Origin: Marinoscillum sp. 108
Lineage (GTDB): Bacteria; Bacteroidota; Bacteroidia; Cytophagales; Cyclobacteriaceae
NCBI RefSeq assembly: GCF_902506655.1
Contig: NZ_LR734817.1
Coordinates: 523,667 to 587,666 of the forward strand
Length of the DNA stretch: 64,000 nt
Direction: 5' to 3'
Shown here: positions 8,750 to 17,325 of the stretch, in pieces
Numbering within the stretch: the stretch's first letter is position 1
Layout of the letters: every line of letters starts with the position of its first letter
The notes under the pieces: model-generated
The model's input: the letters and a program-made list of their open reading frames with translations, nothing else
Databases searched by the model: none
What the model was told of the DNA's origin: nothing
Made by a program: the position numbers and the translations under genes

Positions 8750-11181
8750 GAACTAATCGTTTCATTCTGGACCACCTCCATCATTTCCATAGCAAAGTTA
8801 TCCTTCGCCTGTATGTAGGCGATCTTCTGTATAGATTCGGCCCCTACCTTCCGTTTCTCAAAAGACGCAGAAAAACCAAAATCAATTCGTTTAAAATCAA
8901 GTGCTCTCGCCCTCAATACAGTCTGAAACAACATCTGGCGGTACACCGAAAACTCATCCGAATAATCGTAATCCAACCCGATGAGTGAAGGCACATAGGT
9001 CAAATTCAGGTTCTTGTAAGAAAACATCACACCTATGAGTCGCTCAGGGCTTTTCTCTCCCCCAGCAGGGTACATTTTGATGAATTCCCAATTTGAATCC
9101 GCATTCATCACCTCAAAGACAGATTGAGGATAAGCAAATGTGTTCATATCGAAATTCTTGTCCCAGACATTACGGTAAAGCGAATAGGCTTTGCTAAGTT
9201 CTCCCTCATCTAAGTCATTGGTCACTTCCACCTGAACCCGATCTGTGAACTTCTCTATATCCTGACGGAAATGCTTTCTGGATTTGGACGATAAACGCTG
9301 TAGATAATCATCTTGCGTGGACCATGACAAGTCCTCCATCACACAAGAATCAGGCAAAGCAGCCTTTACATAGCCCTGACCATCGCAATGTGCTTTAAGA
9401 AAATCATCGGAAAGAGTGAAATCCCGTAAGGCAATCACATCCGGCTGAAGCTCCTCATCAATTTTGGTGAGCGTCTGGAAAAATAAATTCAGAATGGCGT
9501 CTTTGTCCGGGTGCTCCTGATCCAGATACAAATGATCCCCCTCTGTAAACAATGACCCCATGGCCAGCACCTGACTAGAGTGGTACAGCGGGTCACTGAG
9601 CCTCTTTTTCTCCAAAGCCATAGAAACGGAAGCCGGTGCCAACATGTCATCCTTCCAAAGTGTTTTGGTCAAAAAGGTGGCCAGCACAATCTTATCAGCC
9701 TTGTCTCTGATCAGCACAAACCTGAAATCCCACTGATGTTCTGGTGCCTGCGAAGCACCAAAGGCCTGCTCCAGAAATTGCAGCCCTGCAAAATCAAAGA
9801 CGTTTCTCCCTTTGAAAATATCATCCCATTCCTTGGCTGGCAACTCATCGGTGTTCATATATACGGATACCCGAAAGGATGCTGGCATTTTGATTGGTGC
9901 TGATTGCCCTTTGTCCAACAGAGGCAACCCAAATGTTTTCCTGACTTGATTTTTGGTGGTGGTTTCCTCTGCCAGAGCCACAGGATACAACCTATCCATG
10001 GCCTCTACCAGGGCCTTGATATCTTCCTTTTGGTTATGCCTGGACACCGTGAACCTCACTCCAGTGCGCTTCACCGCGACTGCAGGGAAAACCCCCATAT
10101 TCACATAAAAGCCCGCATCCATGAGCTTTTTCACAAAATTGTAACCTACCGCTGGTGCGCCTGTTCCAATATAAAATACAGGGCAGTTATTTTCTTCAAT
10201 CAAAGGCAGGTCGGTTTTCGCAAGACACGCATTACAATAAGCTACCTTATCGGCCAGCTCCTTCTGCATGTCATAGATCTCATCTGACAGGTGGATATCT
10301 GCCGATGCAATGGCTGCAGCCACCGAGCTGGGTTCCAGCTGAGCAGAAAATGTAAGCGGCCCTCCAAAGCGCTTCACCCTTGTATAAAAATCTTTATTGG
10401 CCGTGACCATGGTAGCACCACTGGCTCCAAAGGTTTTGCTCAATGTGGTAAAAACAATGACATTTTGAGGTAATTCCCCGTATTGACTAATCACATAGCC
10501 AGTGCCATTCTTACCCACCCAGCTCATACCGTGCACATCGTCATAGTAGAGGCATAGCTGAGGGTACTTGGCAGATAGTTCCTTTAATCTCCCTATGGGC
10601 GCTTCATCGCCATACATAGAATACACTCCGTCAGCAAAATACCATATCTTATCCGCCACGGAGCTGAGGTCTTTGATCTTCGCCTCCAGCATTTCCATGT
10701 TATTGTGCTTGATCATTTCTACCGGAATACCGCGAGTCCTGGCTATCTGACAGCTATTCTGTACACTCCAGTGCACTTGCTGATCCAGAATAATCGCATC
10801 TTCATCCCGCACCACTGTGGGGATAGTACCCAGGTGTCCCAGGGTGCTATTTTTGGTGACCACCACAGGATAGCCGTACATTTTTTCCAGCTTATCCTCG
10901 AGTTCACTATAGGCCGAATGTGAGATAAAGGTTTTGGAAAGAGGAAACTGCGTACCATATCGCATGATCGCGTCTACTGCGGCTTTCTTTATCCTGATGT
11001 CCTGCTCAAGCCCCAGGTATCCTGTAGTGCCAAAGTGACAAAGGTCCTTCCCGTTGACTTTAATGTGACGACCGGTAAAGTGATCATCCTCAGTGTACAA
11101 ATCCACCACACCCTTCTCCGATGCATTTCGCGAAATTTCAACAACTGTATCGATATAATTATTGTGTCGGATTTTTGCCAT
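8746..11181 (-). CDS. Fusion of AOS-family PLP enzyme and GNAT-like N-acyltransferase
   Basis: Read from ATG 11181 the protein has 811 residues. Residues 1 to about 405 form an alpha-oxoamine synthase (2-amino-3-ketobutyrate CoA ligase / serine palmitoyltransferase type) with His137 in DQQVHWS, DDVHG around 214-218, the Schiff-base Lys249 in TLSKTFGASGA, and the carboxylate-binding Arg in GVRFTVSRHN. Residues from about 430 form a GNAT/FemAB-like acyltransferase with SSKSRKHFRQDIEKF and IDFGFSASFEKRK. AOS enzymes condense an amino acid with an acyl-thioester, and the GNAT part could N-acylate the product. This suggests sphingoid or sulfonolipid synthesis, but the substrate is an inference. 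The upstream in-frame extension to 11256 is rejected, because a promoter lies inside it. Confidence 0.85.
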   Translation of the reverse strand: MAKIRHNNYIDTVVEISRNASEKGVVDLYTEDDHFTGRHIKVNGKDLCHFGTTGYLGLEQDIRIKKAAVDAIMRYGTQFPLSKTFISHSAYSELEDKLEKMYGYPVVVTKNSTLGHLGTIPTVVRDEDAIILDQQVHWSVQNSCQIARTRGIPVEMIKHNNMEMLEAKIKDLSSVADKIWYFADGVYSMYGDEAPIGRLKELSAKYPQLCLYYDDVHGMSWVGKNGTGYVISQYGELPQNVIVFTTLSKTFGASGATMVTANKDFYTRVKRFGGPLTFSAQLEPSSVAAAIASADIHLSDEIYDMQKELADKVAYCNACLAKTDLPLIEENNCPVFYIGTGAPAVGYNFVKKLMDAGFYVNMGVFPAVAVKRTGVRFTVSRHNQKEDIKALVEAMDRLYPVALAEETTTKNQVRKTFGLPLLDKGQSAPIKMPASFRVSVYMNTDELPAKEWDDIFKGRNVFDFAGLQFLEQAFGASQAPEHQWDFRFVLIRDKADKIVLATFLTKTLWKDDMLAPASVSMALEKKRLSDPLYHSSQVLAMGSLFTEGDHLYLDQEHPDKDAILNLFFQTLTKIDEELQPDVIALRDFTLSDDFLKAHCDGQGYVKAALPDSCVMEDLSWSTQDDYLQRLSSKSRKHFRQDIEKFTDRVQVEVTNDLDEGELSKAYSLYRNVWDKNFDMNTFAYPQSVFEVMNADSNWEFIKMYPAGGEKSPERLIGVMFSYKNLNLTYVPSLIGLDYDYSDEFSVYRQMLFQTVLRARALDFKRIDFGFSASFEKRKVGAESIQKIAYIQAKDNFAMEMMEVVQNETISS

Positions 11182-11187
11182 ACTTAT

Positions 11188-11195
11188 CAAAAATA
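11188..11195 (-). promoter_or_regulatory. -7 promoter element of the AOS-GNAT fusion gene
   Basis: The minus strand reads TATTTTTG, an exact TAnnTTTG match. It ends only 6 nt before the ATG at 11181, so the mRNA would be leaderless or nearly so. It also rules out the upstream in-frame starts. No -33 box is evident. Confidence 0.45.
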
Positions 11196-11284
11196 CTCTT
11201 CTTAGCGCGCCGAAAATTCGATTGGAAGAACTTATCGACGAATCACTCCGTTGCACCTATCTATGATTGTTTTATACAGATGAC

Positions 11285-11292
11285 TATCTTTG
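11285..11292 (+). promoter_or_regulatory. -7 promoter element of the small STAS-like gene
   Basis: TATCTTTG matches TAnnTTTG, with a TTG at 11267-11269 as a possible -33 box 15 nt upstream, slightly short of the usual spacing. It gives a leader of about 27 nt to the ATG at 11326 and makes the in-frame TTG at 11290 unlikely as a start. Confidence 0.45.
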
Positions 11293-11325
11293 ATTAACTA
11301 TCCATTTAATCAGAGGTTTTCAGAA

Positions 11326-11700
11326 ATGAACTTTTCATCCATAGAAAATGATTTTGCTCAGTTTCACATCAGGGATGGAGTGATGTTCTTTACCTACAAG
11401 CCTGATATAGAGATTGACCTGGATGGTGCCAAACGCATAGTCGCTGATCGACTCAAACTCCAGGGAGAAGAAACCTACCCCGTAGTATGCGACATTCGGG
11501 GGCTCAAGGGTGCCAATAAGGCGGCAAGGGATTATCTGGCTAATGAAGGGTCTGAAAAAGTGAAAGTAGTGGCGCTGATTGTGGCTTCACCGGGTCTGAA
11601 AATCATGACAGACTTCTATCTCATGGTAAATAAACCCACGGTTCCTACCAAAATTTTCACCTCGGAAGATCAGGCTGTTAAGTTTATAGAATCCCTTTAG
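11326..11700 (+). CDS. Small STAS/SpoIIAA-like protein, function unknown
   Basis: The 124-residue soluble protein alternates strands and helices. Examples are VMFFTYKPDIEIDLDGAKRI, YPVVCDIRGLKG, VKVVALIVASPGLKIMTDFY and a final TEE-like FTSEDQAVKFIESL. The last element is typical of STAS/SpoIIAA-like domains in which a swapped helix closes the fold. Such proteins are common and mostly uncharacterised in Bacteroidota. It lies alone between divergent and convergent minus-strand genes. I chose ATG 11326 because of the promoter at 11285-11292 and because the text before it looks non-coding. Confidence 0.72.
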   Translation: MNFSSIENDFAQFHIRDGVMFFTYKPDIEIDLDGAKRIVADRLKLQGEETYPVVCDIRGLKGANKAARDYLANEGSEKVKVVALIVASPGLKIMTDFYLMVNKPTVPTKIFTSEDQAVKFIESL

Positions 11701-11715
11701 ACCGGAGGAGCCTTT

Positions 11716-12642
11716 TTAATCCACTTTCCCAGCCAGCAGATAAAGCACGGCCATTCTGATGGCTACCCCGTTTTCCACCTGATCCAGTATGATGGAATGC
11801 TCCGAATCTGCCACATCACTGGTAATCTCCACGCCACGATTGATAGGGCCCGGATGCATGATGACAATTTCTTTATTCAGAGAATCGAGCAGCTCTTTGT
11901 TGATGCCATAGTAAAGTGAATACTCCCGTAGTGAGGGAAAGTAGCGCATTTTCTGGCGCTCCAGCTGGATGCGGAGTACATTGGCAATGTCGCACCACTC
12001 CAGCGCCTTTCGGATATCCAGCTCCACTTTCACCCCCAGGGAGGCGATATGCTTTGGCAACAGCGTGGCAGGTCCGCAGACCATCACTTCAGCTCCCAGT
12101 TTCTGCAAGGCAAAGATATTGGACAGGGCCACACGTGAGTGAAGAATATCTCCAACGATCACCACTTTCTTACCCTCCACTCCACCGGTCTTTTCTCGGA
12201 TGGAAAAAGTATCGAGTAATGCCTGAGTAGGATGCTCATGGGTACCATCTCCCGCATTGATGATGTTGGCCTTAATGTGGCGGGCCAAGAAATGAGGTGC
12301 CCCAGGGCTGCTATGGCGCATGACCACCATGTCCACTTTCATGGCCAGAATGTTATTGACCGTATCCAGTAGTGTCTCGCCCTTTTTCACAGAAGAAGAG
12401 GAAGAGGAAAAGTTAATTACATCAGCTGAGAGGCGTTTTTCTGCCAATTCAAAGGAAAGACGGGTACGGGTAGAATTCTCAAAAAAAACATTGGCCACAG
12501 TGACGTCCCTCAGAGAGGGCACTTTTTTGATCGGCCGGTTCAAAACATCTTTAAAATTATCAGCAGTTTCAAAAATCAATTCGATTTCATCACGATCGAG
12601 GTTCTTGATACCCAGGAGATGCTTTGTCTTTAATTGGCTCAT
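11716..12642 (-). CDS. pyrB: Aspartate carbamoyltransferase catalytic subunit
   Basis: The enzyme joins carbamoyl phosphate and L-aspartate in the first committed step of pyrimidine synthesis. The 308-residue length is typical. Carbamoyl-phosphate motif STRTR is at 57-61, followed by HPTQALLDTF and HPGPINRGVE. The start codon overlaps the pyrR stop by 4 nt (ATGA), so translation is probably coupled. No pyrI regulatory subunit gene is next to it, so the enzyme is likely the unregulated trimer type or is controlled through gene expression. Confidence 0.97.
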   Translation of the reverse strand: MSQLKTKHLLGIKNLDRDEIELIFETADNFKDVLNRPIKKVPSLRDVTVANVFFENSTRTRLSFELAEKRLSADVINFSSSSSSVKKGETLLDTVNNILAMKVDMVVMRHSSPGAPHFLARHIKANIINAGDGTHEHPTQALLDTFSIREKTGGVEGKKVVIVGDILHSRVALSNIFALQKLGAEVMVCGPATLLPKHIASLGVKVELDIRKALEWCDIANVLRIQLERQKMRYFPSLREYSLYYGINKELLDSLNKEIVIMHPGPINRGVEITSDVADSEHSIILDQVENGVAIRMAVLYLLAGKVD

Positions 12643-13181
12643 TCAGTTTCGTTGATTAACCAGATGTTGTCTTTTTTGCCCTGCTCCTCCAGCTCTACAA
12701 GCACCCGCTGAGAAGTCATGGTATTCACCCTGCGCCCCACGTAGTTAGCTTCTACGGGTATGTGCCGGGTATACATTCTATCTATGAGCACCAGTAGCTC
12801 CACCTTTGCCGGCCTGCCAAACATGGTCATAGCGTCCAGGGCTGCCCGTACCGATCTGCCAGTGAAAAGCACGTCATCTATCAGTATTACCTTCTTATCT
12901 TCAATAATGAAAGGCACCTTGGTTTGATTGGGGGTCTTGGGGTTCTCCCGCCTCCTGAAATCATCTCTATGAAACGTGGTATCGAGGTAGCCAAGCTGGA
13001 TTTTGGTGTTGAGCATTTCTTCCAGGCGCTTGCGAATGCGCTCGGCAAGATAGATTCCTCGAGGCTGCATGCCCAAAATCACAGAATCAGAAAAATCACC
13101 ATGGTTCTCGATGAGATGCTGACACAACCGGCTGATTGTGATCTGAAGGAGCTTACTGTTGAACAGGAGTCTTTTTTGCAT
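12639..13181 (-). CDS. pyrR: PyrR: uracil phosphoribosyltransferase / pyrimidine regulator
   Basis: This 180-residue type I phosphoribosyltransferase carries the PRPP loop VILIDDVLFTGRS (98-110) and the PyrR-like MQPRGIYLAERI near 38-49. In Bacillus, PyrR binds pyr mRNA leaders to cause attenuation and also has UPRTase activity. Here the best promoter (13196-13225) leaves a leader of only a few nucleotides, so classical attenuation at this gene is impossible from that start. It is translationally coupled to pyrB by a 4-nt overlap. It may act as an enzyme or regulate other genes. Confidence 0.93.
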   Translation of the reverse strand: MQKRLLFNSKLLQITISRLCQHLIENHGDFSDSVILGMQPRGIYLAERIRKRLEEMLNTKIQLGYLDTTFHRDDFRRRENPKTPNQTKVPFIIEDKKVILIDDVLFTGRSVRAALDAMTMFGRPAKVELLVLIDRMYTRHIPVEANYVGRRVNTMTSQRVLVELEEQGKKDNIWLINETE

Positions 13182-13195
13182 GATCAGGCTTCCTG

Positions 13196-13225
13196 CAAAT
13201 ATAAGATCATCTCCCTTAACCCAAA
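13196..13225 (-). promoter_or_regulatory. Promoter of pyrR-pyrB
   Basis: On the minus strand TTTG at 13225-13222 and TATATTTG at 13203-13196 are separated by 18 nt. This is one of the best matches to the TTTG / TAnnTTTG promoter model in the window. Initiation would fall about 7-10 nt upstream of the pyrR ATG, leaving no room for an attenuator. Confidence 0.65.
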
Positions 13226-13265
13226 TAATCCGTCAGATAATAAAATAGAAATAACAGGTTAGACC

Positions 13266-14825
13266 TTAATTAGACTTATCATCCAGGTGGTACTGGATTT
13301 TATTAATATAAAAAACCCGTCTGCTAATTTTGCCCCCAGTGCCATTCTCGTTGCGGATGCGCTGCTCACCAAAGGCATACATGGCACGATCATACCATAC
13401 TTTTAGGCCTTCCACTTCCGGGTTTTTGGTTTTCACTTCGTCATCCACATAGGCCAGACGAACAGGGTTAAAGGTCTTCCCCTCATAAATCTCATTGCCT
13501 TGAATGATTTTTGAGCGAATGGTATTTTCTTCCAGATACATCAATACTGTCTTATCCTCATAGTTACTTACCGCCACGAATTCCTCCAGGGAAAAAGTCT
13601 CTATATCATTGATTTCAAAGCTATTGTCCCAAATAATATTTCCATTTCGATCAAATGACACCACCACCGCGTGGGTATACTGGTAGCCCATGAAACTTGG
13701 ATTAAACCTGGCAGGACTATTCCATCCATATCTACCCACATTGGAAGAATAGTTGGAATACCGGGGATAATAGGCTTCAGCAATCATCAGGTATTCATCT
13801 CCCCGCTGGATTATATCATGCACCAACAAACGGTAACTAAACTGGGTATTCTTCCCTTTAGAACGCTTCCGCTCTATTCTTTCTCTGATGCGCTGCTGTC
13901 GGCGCTCATTCATGTATCCAAAAAAATTATCCAAATCGGCATACTCATGATACTTAACAAACTGCTGACGACCGTTGACAAACTTGGAGAGATACAGTCC
14001 ACGACTGTATTGCGAAGCTTTCTTGGAATACGTACCAGCCATGTATTGAAACCCACCATAAAAGATGGTGCTGGCCCCATCGATCAGATTCTTCTTATCT
14101 CCTGGAGTAATCACATTGGTCTGGATGAGATCTCCTGCCGCTGTGAAGGTTTTGGCCCTTATGGTGTATTTTCTATTGGGCATCCGATCTTGCTGAATCA
14201 CCGTAAACATCAACGCCTCGTCATCAATGATGATGTCCAAAATATCACTGTTGTTGTCATAAAAACCAGGAACTACACGGGGTTTTTGCTCCTCCAAATC
14301 AAAGGTGAGCAAAACAGGCCGAAGGTTCGTGTAGCCGGCAAAAACTATGTTATGATCGATCACTTCGAAAAAAGTCAGCTGGATCGGGAAAACGGTGTTG
14401 ATCTCAATTCGCCGATGCGTGGCAGTGAGGGCATCAATCTCCACAAGCAAAAACTCCTGACTCCTGTATCTGGATACATTGAACAGAAGGTAGTATTTAC
14501 CATTGTGATACTCCGTACCGGCCAGGTAGCTATCAAAAGGAATGGAATAGATACGCGTCCAGACGATATCCAGTAGCGTATCCAGGCTATGAAAGGTCCA
14601 ATTAAACCCCTCTGGTGTCCTTTTTTCGGTCTCCACGGCCACCAGCAGGCCTGCTTCTTCCCCATTGATCAGGTTGAAGTCCATGCCATAATCATCCATT
14701 TCAAATTCTATCCGATTTGGCTGATCGATCCGCGAACTTGTATCGGGAGCCTTTTTCTGGGCCATCGCCAGAAAGGACATCAACAGGAAGCAGACAAAAA
14801 AGGAGCCTTTCATTGACATGAGCAT
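13266..14825 (-). CDS. Secreted protein of unknown function (about 519 aa)
   Basis: A signal peptide (MKGSFFVCFLLMSFLAMAQ) is followed by about 490 residues rich in beta strand and aromatic residues, including a basic stretch near RRQQRIRERIERKRSKGKN. No catalytic motif or membrane anchor is seen, so the mature protein is probably periplasmic or surface-exposed. I set the start at ATG 14825; a GTG at 14840 and ATGs at 14819 and 14813 are alternatives that all keep the signal peptide. It precedes pyrR by 84 bp but has no obvious link to pyrimidines. No recognised family. Confidence 0.7.
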   Translation of the reverse strand: MLMSMKGSFFVCFLLMSFLAMAQKKAPDTSSRIDQPNRIEFEMDDYGMDFNLINGEEAGLLVAVETEKRTPEGFNWTFHSLDTLLDIVWTRIYSIPFDSYLAGTEYHNGKYYLLFNVSRYRSQEFLLVEIDALTATHRRIEINTVFPIQLTFFEVIDHNIVFAGYTNLRPVLLTFDLEEQKPRVVPGFYDNNSDILDIIIDDEALMFTVIQQDRMPNRKYTIRAKTFTAAGDLIQTNVITPGDKKNLIDGASTIFYGGFQYMAGTYSKKASQYSRGLYLSKFVNGRQQFVKYHEYADLDNFFGYMNERRQQRIRERIERKRSKGKNTQFSYRLLVHDIIQRGDEYLMIAEAYYPRYSNYSSNVGRYGWNSPARFNPSFMGYQYTHAVVVSFDRNGNIIWDNSFEINDIETFSLEEFVAVSNYEDKTVLMYLEENTIRSKIIQGNEIYEGKTFNPVRLAYVDDEVKTKNPEVEGLKVWYDRAMYAFGEQRIRNENGTGGKISRRVFYINKIQYHLDDKSN

Positions 14826-14973
14826 ATTTGTTTTGAACACTCCATAGTTATACGGCTGGTCTTTCCGTTAAGATGGTAAATAAAAAATTAGTTCATGAGT
14901 TTAAAACAATTCAAGGCCTCATGTCCTTTAAATTTACTAAAACTATTACAGCCAGTACTATCGGCTTACTCCT

Positions 14974-15984
14974 ATGAAAATTTTGATTTTGCGCTTTTCT
15001 TCGATTGGAGATATCGTGCTTACTACCCCCGTCATACGTACGCTCAAAACCCAACTAAACGAGGTGGAGTTACATTTCGCCACCAAAAAGGAGTATTTGC
15101 CCGTACTTGAGGAAAACCCATACCTGGATCAGATCCATCTTTTGGAAGGCGGGCTTTCACCTTTCATTTCTCAATTGAAAAAAGAAAAATTCGACTTCAT
15201 TGTAGACCTGCACCACAACCTGCGCACGCTGGCCATCAAAAATCAATTGGGTGTGAAATCTTTTTCATTCAATAAGCTCAATCTGCAGAAGTGGCTCTAT
15301 ACCAACCTGAAAATCAACAAACTGCCCAATACGCATCTGGTAGATCGGTACATGGATACCGTGGCCACCCTGGGAGTGAAAATGGATAACCTGGGGCTGG
15401 ACTACTTCATTGCGGATAAAGACGAGGTGGAACTGAACTGGCTCCCGGAGGCCTATCAGGGGGGCTTTGTAGCTTTCGCCATAGGCGGGAAATTTGCCAC
15501 CAAAAAGCTACCGAAAGATCGGATCATAGAACTCTGTGACCGCATCAATAAGCCAATAGTGCTGCTTGGCGGGAAAGAGGACGCCGAAACCGGTGAAAGC
15601 GTAGAGCGTTTTTTCCAAAGAAGCGAAAAAGAGAATGAATTCACAGAAGGTCTTGAAGCACTGGGCAAAAAGGCCATTGTATTCAATGCCTGCGGTAAAT
15701 TTAACCTGAATCAATCGGCATCTTTAATCCGCCAGTCCCGTTGGGTATTTACGCACGATACCGGGCTCATGCACATAGCGGCGGCATATAAGAAGGAAAT
15801 CTTTTGTATCTGGGGCAGTACAGTGCCGGAATTTGGCATGTATCCCTATCGCACAAAATTCACTATTTTCGAAAATAAAAAATTGGACTGTCGACCTTGC
15901 TCGAAACTCGGCTTTGACAAATGCCCAAAGGGACATTTCAAATGCATGAATGAAGTTTCGTTTGATTTTTACTTACCCGATTAA
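14974..15984 (+). CDS. Glycosyltransferase family 9 (heptosyltransferase-like)
   Basis: The 336-residue protein starts MKILILRFSSIGDIVLTTPV, the classic GT9 N-terminus, and has the C-terminal donor-site pattern WVFTHDTGLMHIAAA. GT9 enzymes transfer heptose from ADP-heptose to lipopolysaccharide core at the inner membrane. A Cys-rich tail (CRPCSKLGFDKCPKG) is typical of the Bacteroidota form. The phosphohistidine phosphatase gene starts 10 nt later, so the two form an operon. A heptose-bisphosphate phosphatase (56327-56839) elsewhere in the window fits heptose use. Confidence 0.88.
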   Translation: MKILILRFSSIGDIVLTTPVIRTLKTQLNEVELHFATKKEYLPVLEENPYLDQIHLLEGGLSPFISQLKKEKFDFIVDLHHNLRTLAIKNQLGVKSFSFNKLNLQKWLYTNLKINKLPNTHLVDRYMDTVATLGVKMDNLGLDYFIADKDEVELNWLPEAYQGGFVAFAIGGKFATKKLPKDRIIELCDRINKPIVLLGGKEDAETGESVERFFQRSEKENEFTEGLEALGKKAIVFNACGKFNLNQSASLIRQSRWVFTHDTGLMHIAAAYKKEIFCIWGSTVPEFGMYPYRTKFTIFENKKLDCRPCSKLGFDKCPKGHFKCMNEVSFDFYLPD

Positions 15985-15994
15985 CTCATAAAAA

Positions 15995-16486
15995 ATGAAG
16001 ACCCTATACATCATCCGACATGCCAAATCGTCATGGAGCTTTGATCTCCCTGATCATGACCGCCCCCTGGGCAGAAGAGGCCGGCGGGATGTGCTTATTA
16101 TCGCCAAGCATTTGAGCGAAAATGAATTGACCCCAGATCTGATGATTAGCAGCACGGCCAGCCGGGCACTCAACACGGCCCTGTATATCGCTGATGACTG
16201 GGGCTATCCCGAAGAGCAAATCCGACTGGATGAATCACTTTTTCATGCCACCAGTGAGCACCTCCTGGAGGTACTTTCCAATATCAAGGAGGCGGACTCA
16301 GTGGCCATTGTTGGACATAATCCAGGGTTCACTGATCTGGTCAATCACTTTGCAGAGGACTATGTAGACAATCTCCCCACCTGTGGCATCTATGCATTGG
16401 AGCTCAATATTGACAACTGGAAAGACCTAAAATCCGCTGATGCCACTAAGAAATTTCTACTGATCCCTAAAAGGTTGCATCGATAA
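15995..16486 (+). CDS. SixA-type histidine phosphatase
   Basis: The 163-residue protein has the histidine phosphatase RHG-type motif in LYIIRHAKSSW and a second catalytic His in VAIVGHNPGFTDL. Short members of this branch resemble SixA, which dephosphorylates phosphohistidine in signalling proteins. It begins 10 nt after the glycosyltransferase gene. Its substrate in this organism is unknown; a role against phosphorelays such as the hybrid kinase in this window is possible but unsupported. Confidence 0.87.
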   Translation: MKTLYIIRHAKSSWSFDLPDHDRPLGRRGRRDVLIIAKHLSENELTPDLMISSTASRALNTALYIADDWGYPEEQIRLDESLFHATSEHLLEVLSNIKEADSVAIVGHNPGFTDLVNHFAEDYVDNLPTCGIYALELNIDNWKDLKSADATKKFLLIPKRLHR

Positions 16487-16539
16487 CTTTCCCAGTCCAA
16501 GGGGATTGTTTTTCTTTCTATTAACTTTATGAGAGGACT

Positions 16540-17325
16540 ATGGAGGCTGTTTTAGAAAGATTTCCTTTTGCTTATTATCACATTGCGCTGCGCTATTTCG
16601 TAGCTGCGGGGCTGGCTTTTTTGGTGTTCTATGTGATTTTTAGGAAAAGAATGCCCCTCAGGAAAATACAGGAGCGATTTCCAAAAGCCAAGGACTACCT
16701 GAGAGATGCGGGCTATTCGCTCATTACGGTGGCCATTTTTGCGGTTATTTCCATTTGGTCTTTTAAGGTGCTCAAGCCTTACCATCTGCTTTTCGATTCG
16801 TTTGAGTCCATGCCAGCATGGTACTGGCCCCTTACGGTGATCCCTATGTTTTTCATTCACGATTTTTATTTCTACTGGGCGCATAGACTCATGCACCACC
16901 CCAAACTCTTCAAGCAGGTGCATAAAGTACATCATCTGTCTACCAACCCCTCACCTTGGACTGCCTACGCATTCCATCCGTTTGAGGCGGTGATCGAAGC
17001 TTTGATCATCACGATCCTATGCTTTACGGTACCCACGCATGCAGCTATAATCGTACTATTTATGATTTTCCAGATTTTTTACAACGTATATGGTCATCTG
17101 GGCTATGAGCTTTACCCCAGAGGATTCAATAAGACCTGGATCGGCAAGTATGTGAATACCTCAGTGGCTCACAATCAGCACCATCACAAGTTTCAGGGCA
17201 ATTATGGCCTTTACACCCTCATATGGGATCGGGTCTTTGGCACCCTGCGCACCGACTATAATGACGCATATGACCAGGCTGCCACTCGTCGGGTGCCAGC
17301 TAAAGAAACTGTCCTGAATTTATAA
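16540..17325 (+). CDS. Fatty acid hydroxylase / sterol desaturase superfamily membrane protein
   Basis: The 261-residue protein has about four membrane segments and the histidine clusters that bind a di-iron centre: [19 protein letters not shown] and HNQHHH. Members hydroxylate or desaturate lipid chains, using O2 and electrons from a reductase. Possible substrates in Bacteroidota include sphingolipids, sulfonolipids, hopanoids and carotenoids; none can be chosen from sequence. The 2Fe-2S reductase at 4299-5393 could supply electrons, and the AOS-GNAT fusion could make a lipid substrate; both are inferences. Its 3' end overlaps hslU convergently by 6 nt. Confidence 0.88.
   Translation: MEAVLERFPFAYYHIALRYFVAAGLAFLVFYVIFRKRMPLRKIQERFPKAKDYLRDAGYSLITVAIFAVISIWSFKVLKPYHLLFDSFESMPAWYWPLTVIPMFFIHDFYFYWAHRLMHHPKLFKQVHKVHHLSTNPSPWTAYAFHPFEAVIEALIITILCFTVPTHAAIIVLFMIFQIFYNVYGHLGYELYPRGFNKTWIGKYVNTSVAHNQHHHKFQGNYGLYTLIWDRVFGTLRTDYNDAYDQAATRRVPAKETVLNL

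Noticed and set aside
11182-11256. 25-residue N-terminal extension of the AOS-GNAT protein
   Set aside because: A promoter element lies inside it (11188-11195), the extension is Ser/Arg-rich and unlike the family, and a good ATG with the conserved start follows.
13671-14576. 301-codon antisense open frame inside the secreted protein gene
   Set aside because: The minus-strand frame has a signal peptide and continuous length; the antisense frame has no start context or motif.
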